Made by a program: the position numbers and the translations under genes
Notes under the pieces: model-generated
The model's database searches: none
Told to the model about the DNA's origin: nothing
The model's input: only the letters and a program-made list of their open reading frames with translations
In this document: positions 58,009 to 64,000 of the stretch, in pieces
How positions within the stretch are numbered: position 1 is the stretch's first letter
Layout: every line of letters starts with the position of its first letter
NCBI GenBank assembly: GCA_030762935.1
Contig: CM060900.1
Coordinates: 374,375,132 to 374,439,131, forward strand
Reading direction: 5' to 3'
Length of the DNA stretch: 64,000 bases
DNA from: Hymenopus coronatus
Lineage: Eukaryota > Arthropoda > Insecta > Mantodea > Hymenopodidae

Positions 58009-59692
58009 CAGGTTGTTTATAAACGACACCGAACGAGTATAACAGTATTAAGCTGATACTTGAGCCTGTCCGAAATTTAATGTCTAAACTTCGAAAATCT
58101 TTTGGGTATGTTTTTATGCAGCATTTAAAATTACATAATTTTGAGATTAGACAGAGCAGGAAGCACTTGTTATGATGTCCACGTAACCACCCCTCAGAGG
58201 ATTTACTTCTCAAGCACTTGTAAGGAAAACAAATGGATTTGTCATTGTGCGTTATCAGCAAACTTTCATGCTAAAGGGCAAAGGGTGGTCACTTACTCAA
58301 AATTCTGTGTCGGGAATTTTCGAGCTTGTAAAATGCGAAGCATACGTAATTCGATTCACACAGTAGTATCATGTACTTATTATCAATTTTGTAATTATTC
58401 TAGTAGTAAACGCCCAAAAACTTACGGAAAGCTAAAATTGTTTCAGTTAATATTTCGAGATCAGGCCTGGAAATTGAACTTATTGTCTCACTAGAAAATG
58501 AATTTATTATTTTTTTTTACTTTGTATAAAATACTTTGTTAGTATTTCTATAGTATTATTGTCTCAATTGGTCAAAAAGCCGAAACTCATTTTTGTAGTG
58601 AATAGATGTTGGAATCTTTGAGCATGCATAGAGAGTAAACATTTACATATACTCTCTTTGGTTTTGGGTCTACAACAATTTAAAATTTTAAATAATCTGT
58701 TTCCTAGCACACTATTTTATAAAAAAAAAAAATTCCTGAAATCTACATTTTCACACTTTCAGAATTTTCCACGCGCCTGTTTTTGTTTAAATTCCGTCAA
58801 AATGTCCCAGACAGTGTATAGTACCCATATATATTAACCTAACTACAATGTAACCTAGTGAAATTTTCCAAAGAATCCATATAAAAATGTCATGTCCCTT
58901 TAATGACCTGTAAGCGCCGTATGTATGGCAGATTATTTTCCCAGTACTTTCCTTTTATTCACTACCTGTTATGATAAAATATGTTTAAGAATAAATAAAC
59001 AACTAAATGTTCTTCAGCGGAGTTTCGTATTAAATGCGAGCTAACCATTGTGCAGCATATCAGTATCTTTACGAGTATATTGCGAAAGCAAATGACGCCG
59101 AGCTTCCCAAGTTATCTGTGTTACTTCCGGTAGTGGGACCAGGTGCGCGGCTTTGTTCCTACAGAACTTTCCAGTCCATGCTGATTATGAGGCATTTTAT
59201 TTATGTACTTCTATTTGTGTTGAAAACTACATTTTCGTATCACATAGGACCTGAGCAACATCATCTACGTGTCATTTCGAAACACCTGAACATAGATGTT
59301 CGGCCAATATGCTTCTGCTAGTACATGCCTTAAAACTTTGACCTGATGCTTCAAAATGTTTTTTGAAATGCGTAAAAATTAACATTGTAGCTAATGCATT
59401 ATTTTTAAAATTAACGATAATGTAAATAATCTTAACCAATATCCTTACTCAGGCTATTTTATGTATACACTGGTAAACAAGCAAATGAATATTAGATTGT
59501 ACGAATAGTATAACTCGAATACATGCGAGAAATGATCCTGTTTTGTGATGTGTCAGTGGATTTTGGAAATATTGCCATTGTGATAAAGCTACCATGTTGT
59601 TGCAGATGTTAAACTGTGATGCATTATCCCAGCCGGAAGGAGTATATATGTATAGTATCTTAAAAATCAGAGAGACAGTGTAAGAGAGTTTG
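58009..59692. other. unannotated sequence
   Basis: A 117-codon open frame at 58141-58494 and a 95-codon one at 59034-59321 match nothing I know and are within chance lengths. No window repeat was recognised. Confidence 0.35.
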
Positions 59693-59738
59693 CCTGCGGT
59701 GCCACAAGTAGTTAAAGCGGACGTTAAACACTATAAAA
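59693..59738 (+). mobile_element. SINE B 3' fragment (copy 6)
   Basis: CCTGCGGTGCCACAAGTAGT, then TAAAGCGGACGTTAAACACT, then ATAAAA is only the 3' module of SINE B. It starts at the same point as the other short copies. Confidence 0.75.
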
Positions 59739-60593
59739 CAGAGAAAGAGAGAAATCTCGACACTTGCATTAAAAGGGAAAGCGACTAATTGCACTCTAAC
59801 CCCGCAGATGTTTTCAAAAAAAGTAGAGCTTCAGGGAAAGTTGACGGTTGTCTTACAGTAAAACATTACATCTCATATTTTATACAAAAGAGGAACATTT
59901 TAGTATGGATTTCTTGCTGTCATGCAAGTAAATGGACAATATATCTGAATGCCTCTATATATATAGGCATTAATGCAGATATTTGGATTGGTAATTCAGA
60001 GCCGTGTAGTGAATTTCACAACAATATTGCTTCATCTGAGGAGAATTAATTTTACTTACTAAGAGTGGAGTGTTTCTAGATTTGTTAGTACCTCCAAGTA
60101 GACGTGGAACATCCAAGCCATACGTGTTTATTTTCTCCGAAACGGCAAGTCAGAAAGCGTAAGTTTAAAGGGCTGGTCTCGCGGTGCTGAAATCGCATAC
60201 TTTATGCAAGGCTAATGACACCTAGACCAGCAGCCTCGCATTGATGTGTGAAGACGCGGAAACAAACGGATAGTCTGTATTGACAGGCGTTGTTCATTTA
60301 GTGGCACACTTAAGGCCACGCAAAAACACACATATTATGAGATTGGTTAGGGAAAACTATTAGACAAAGAGAAGAACCACAAACACACCGAAGTGGATAC
60401 ATATTAAAAACCATGTATCTAAATATATGAATCAATAACAATAAAATACTATACATAATAAACCCTGTTTGTGTATGCCCAAATCTTCTAGTTTTGACTT
60501 CCGATATAAGTATTGAACCTTAAACCAGTAGGACACACCGTTCACATTCACTATAGACGTCATTATGGAATTCTTCCTATTCTGTTGTCAGTA
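59739..60593. other. unannotated; more complex block at 60150-60310
   Basis: The block at 60150-60310 has balanced composition (GGGCTGGTCTCGCGGTGCTG, ATGCAAGGCTAATGACACCT). It has no window match or coding frame. GGTCT/AGACC arms could pair across it. Confidence 0.3.
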
Positions 60594-61149
60594 CCGATCG
60601 GAAGATTCAAGCGATTTCGTCTGTGGTCCGCACTCGGAAGGTCGCGGTTTCGATCCTCATGTCCGAACTATCTGACCCATGGATTCATTTCGGGGGTTTC
60701 CCGGGTTGCCTGGTGAATGCCGGTTGGGTTCATTATATCCGATCATGTTTTCTGTTCTCATTATTTCCTAATAATTTCTTTCAGGGTTGAAAGACTAGAC
60801 AACGATGTTGGGGCTGGATAATGAGTTGCGTATTGTAAAAGGTCATTCCGGCGTCGCTGGGAACACATGGTTGGGACCCGCCTTCTGGATTCAGGGCTCC
60901 CTCTGGGGCTCGTCGCGAAGGCCAGGAACTCGGGAGCAGGGCCCAGGGCGGCATTGCAAGCGTTCCAGCTGTAACCGTTAGGAACCCTGTCTACGGTTGT
61001 GCCCTTCGATCCGGATCAAGTCTCTCCCTCATCCCTCCCTTCCTGGAGTTACGTAAGTAGCAAAGGGCCCCAAGAGCTTACGTCCAACGGTCTGCCTCTG
61101 AGTCTTCAGCGCCGCTTCCGAAACTAATCCTAGTTCTAATCCCAGTTCA
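60594..61149 (+). mobile_element. SINE S, copy 8 (longest, possibly with 7-bp target-site duplication)
   Basis: The head (CCGATCGGAAGATTCAAGCG, then GGAAGGTCGCGGTTTCGATC) is followed by GGGGGTTTCCCGGG, TGGTGAATGCCGGTTGGGTT and CTTTCAGGGTTGAAAGACTA. A long GC-rich body contains GGAACCCTGTCTACGGTTG and CATCCCTCCCTTCCTGG. The end has AATCCTAGTTCTAATCCCAG. GTCAGTA flanks it on both sides (60587-60593 and 61150-61156); this is short for a duplication and could be chance. Confidence 0.65.
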
Positions 61150-62419
61150 GTCAGTATAAGTATATGCTACACATTTTTGTAGCAAATATTTTGCATACTT
61201 TTTTCAGCACACGACCTTCAAGAAGGATTAAAATTAGACAAATATAGTGTTACTGATATATTTCACAATGCCTTTGAGAGTTAAATTTAGACACTAATCG
61301 TACTTTTGTGACTTTCTCTTTGAAAGCAATATTTTTCAATGCTCGGAGCGTTATGCTCCGATTAAATGCAATGCTTTCCTCGCGGTATGAATTATTACTT
61401 TATTTCCATAACTGTGAAACAATAAAGCAAACTGCATACCGTTCGAGATAATAGTGAATGAAAATAAGCTGCTGTAAAACATTTTTAGATATTAAATTCT
61501 GCAAATGGACTAATCTCCAATGAAAAAAAAACAAAAAACAAAAAACAAGCGCGATACAGTCGAACATTATGCCATTATCCCATCTGAATAACACCCATTG
61601 CAACAAAGCCACAAAATGGAATGGAAAAGCTGTAGTTTTTCGCAGGTGTCGGAGCTGTTAAATGTTTTCCGCTAGAGCTCCAAATAAATCTTCACGAACT
61701 CTCCCTCCCTCTCTATCTCTCTCTCTCCCTCTCTCGCTCTCTCTATCTTCGTAACTTTCCAGAGTTGTTTTCTGCTATACATTCTCAGATAAAATGAATA
61801 AATAAGGTGAGAGAAACATTCTTCATCTGGAAATTCGAAAAGGTGACTACCGGCATACTATTTATAAAGAAGGTAGTGGAATATTGGCTAAGGGAGGAAC
61901 AAGCCAAATTAGTGAAATGAAAGGATGGGAATTTAAACCACGTACCAGCGGCAGGAACCTTTGCTATTCTACCGACAGAAATGATTAATGGCGGGATTAA
62001 AGTTTGCAGCATATGGATCTGCAATTCTGAGCCTTTCTGGCTCCTCTTCTTATGTTCTTCTCCTCTCTACAGCTCACACAAGATTAATTGTTTTTCGTGC
62101 TAGAAGCTATTTTATATGATACATTTAAACAGTGTTATAGATAACAAGATTTTAGCAAATGTGTTACGCATTAAAAGATTAACGGACCGAGACATAAAGA
62201 TGAAGAATTTGTATTCTTCATCGATTAAAATTGCATAGTAACTTAAGTAGTTGCCAAGTTGTGATATTGCAAAAAAGAAGGATTAATGTTATTTTATATA
62301 AGCACTGGTCATTATAAATAGAACATTTTTAAGTATTTGTAGTGCGCCAAGGTTATTTAAGTTATCTATTTAACTGGTTATTGAAGTTCGGTTTCCTCTA
62401 AGGATATGGCACGAAGCTT
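61150..62419. other. unannotated; CT repeat and a more complex block
   Basis: A CT/CCCT/TCTA pyrimidine repeat lies at about 61699-61748. The block at 61915-62050 carries TGATTAATGG (61982-61991), GGGATTA (61993-61999) and a CATATG E-box (62010-62015). No gene or window repeat was recognised. Confidence 0.35.
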
Positions 62420-62990
62420 TTAAAGAAAATCACCATCCCAAAAACCACCCACACATGGAAATACTTTCAAATCTTTTTACTGTCGAGCAAAATGACTAAC
62501 GGTTTTGACTAAAACACTACGTGTTTAAGATATTTTCAAGACAAATTAAATTCATACCTCGAATTTCCTGGGAATAGTAACTGAAGCCCTCTTCATTCTG
62601 GAACACTTTTGCATAACTGGTAAAGCGTAAGAGGTAGTCATAATCTTACCACACAAAAAATGTAGATATCGTAAAATCACACAATTTATGTTAATAAATT
62701 TTTTTGTGGTGTTAAGTTTTTTGAAATATTCTTTGTTGTTTGTTTAAAGTTTCAGATATCTATACTTTTCTGAAATGGGAAGTCATTATTCGTATTTCTT
62801 TCTCCTCAATACGAAAAATGAACTGGATTTCAAAGCCATCGCAGAGCAACCAGGTCTTAAAAGCTTTGATTATCGCTTATTCCTACTGTATTCCCATATT
62901 TTCATTGTGTCTAAAAGGAAATTTGCCATAAAAGCATTTCTCCCAACGTTATTCTCAATTAAAGCAAAGTAGGTAGAAGAATAAGCTTTT
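62420..62990 (+). repeat. repeat family G, copy 2
   Basis: Matches 12740-13320: TCGAATTTCCTGGGAATAG, CTCTTCATTCTGGA, CTTACCACACAAAAAATGTA, AAATCACACAATTTATGTTA, and CTGAAATGGGAAG. The reading frames across the two copies do not agree. The class is unknown. Confidence 0.65.
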
Positions 62991-64000
62991 TAAGTAAAGT
63001 GTGTTGAAGAATGATTAGGGAAAGTCATGTGACTGAAAACTTGGTCTCTGTTGTGTACGTTCTACGTACTGACTGCACGAGTGTAGCCAAGTTGAAGCCA
63101 ACTGATTGAAAATCGCTTAGCCTGATCATTAGTGCCAAATAATTGTATATGGGATGTTACACATGTTTGAGTTTCAGTTGAATAGATTTTAAACTGAAGA
63201 AAAAGGAATAAAAGATAACCAAGATCAAAGAAGGAAACAGAGAAAAAGCCGCTCACCAATAAGCCATCAAGGTTTTAAGTTTCATCTGATACTAAACAGT
63301 TCTAAAAGCAGAAGTCGTGATATTCCCCAAATACCCATTAGAGTTGTTTCGTTTGTGGTAAAAGCAAAAAGCAGGCAGAAAAAGTGCTGGCGCAGCATGT
63401 GTCAGCGAAGCTATGTGCTTGCTGATTGACTTGACGTGGAATGTGCAACTACTCCTCTTATTGATTCCAGTCCTCAGTTCCTTGTCATTGTTATGCAATG
63501 GTTGATTTGCTGCGTTAATGTTTTCCCGCGAGGTTTGATGTTGACGCGCCGCACAATTAAGTTTATTAGCACTGCGGTCCACCCACCCACTCACCCTAGG
63601 GATTCTAGAGTGCAAAAACTGCTTATGTAGCCTTGTACAAACACCCTAGTCTCAAAACGCTTATGCGGTACTTACTTTTTATATACATTCATATTGACAT
63701 AATCAAGGGAGCTATCGATGAACTACTACTGAAAATTAGCTTTCAACTACGCCGAAGAAATGGGCATCTTACAAATATGCTTTGCAACTAAATATTAGCG
63801 GCTGCTTTCAAATAAAAGGTAGCGCATCCAGACTCGATGCTCCTACGACTCGCATTCTGTGCACCCTCCGACCACCTGTGCGGAAAGCAAGAACAGAGAT
63901 AATTCCTTCAGTGCTTTGACAGTATGCAACATTTTGCGTCTGGAATAGCTTAATACACCTATTGTAAATTCAAGATTGATAGAAAAATTACTCTATAGTG
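62991..64000. other. unannotated; more complex block at 63370-63610
   Basis: The block at 63370-63610 is less AT-rich than its surroundings and includes GCTGATTGACTTGACGTGG, TTGTTATGCAATGG and CACAATTAAGTTTATTAGC. A 107-codon minus-strand open frame at 63292-63615 overlaps it and is unrecognised. The rest shows nothing. Confidence 0.3.

Noticed and set aside
56844..58261. Open frames of 314-401 codons made of MYVC or HTYI repeats
   Set aside because: They are the translation of the TATG array, which has no stop in any frame on either strand. The tails are SINE B or unique sequence. No gene is implied.

Overview
The window looks like a gene-poor stretch of an animal nuclear genome, most likely an arthropod; that guess rests on general SINE and LINE style and is weak. 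It is AT-rich (about one third GC by eye). It has no operons, no ribosome-binding-site-led reading frames and no long coding frame. Apart from one microsatellite artefact the longest open frame is 133 codons. The number and lengths of open frames are about what a 64 kb sequence with roughly 35% GC gives by chance. I found no intact protein-coding gene, rRNA, functional tRNA or CRISPR array.

What the window holds is a dense record of retroposon insertions. I grouped repeated segments by comparing the window with itself; family letters are mine. SINE A (7 copies, tRNA-like head plus a conserved 3' body ending near AGCGTCCATAAATAAAA); SINE B (3 long and 4 very short copies, 3' end near CGTTAAACACTA plus A-run); SINE C (2 copies, with a hairpin near the 3' end); SINE D (2 copies, one with a perfect 13-bp target-site duplication); SINE E (1 copy with a TAA-repeat tail); SINE S (about 8 copies, long, GC-rich body); SINE X (2 decayed copies); and longer families L, F, G, H and I of unknown class. 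Two protein-derived relics are recognisable: the 3' end of a LINE-type (non-LTR) ORF2 at 33.3-34.1 kb on the minus strand, and a fragment of a hAT-like (DUF659-type) transposase at 38.4-38.9 kb. Both carry stops.

Several insertions are nested, which gives relative ages. B lies in H at 9.65 kb, A in F at 54.1 kb, A in S at 55.4 kb, and C in S at 16.6 kb. For the first two, an unoccupied copy of the host repeat elsewhere in the window shows the empty site. Tandem repeats include an 836-bp uninterrupted TATG array at 57.2-58.0 kb, a 44-bp minisatellite at 23.6 kb, an 81-92 bp triplication at 19.5 kb and a 153-bp duplication at 15.4 kb.

The stretches between repeats are mostly plain AT-rich sequence. 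A few short blocks are more complex and carry clustered homeodomain-, SOX- or Meis-like motifs and small palindromes; they could be regulatory DNA, but only comparison with related genomes could show that. I did not find evidence for a new biological system. The most useful observations are the nested insertions with empty sites, the shared truncation point of the short SINE B copies, and the extreme TATG array.
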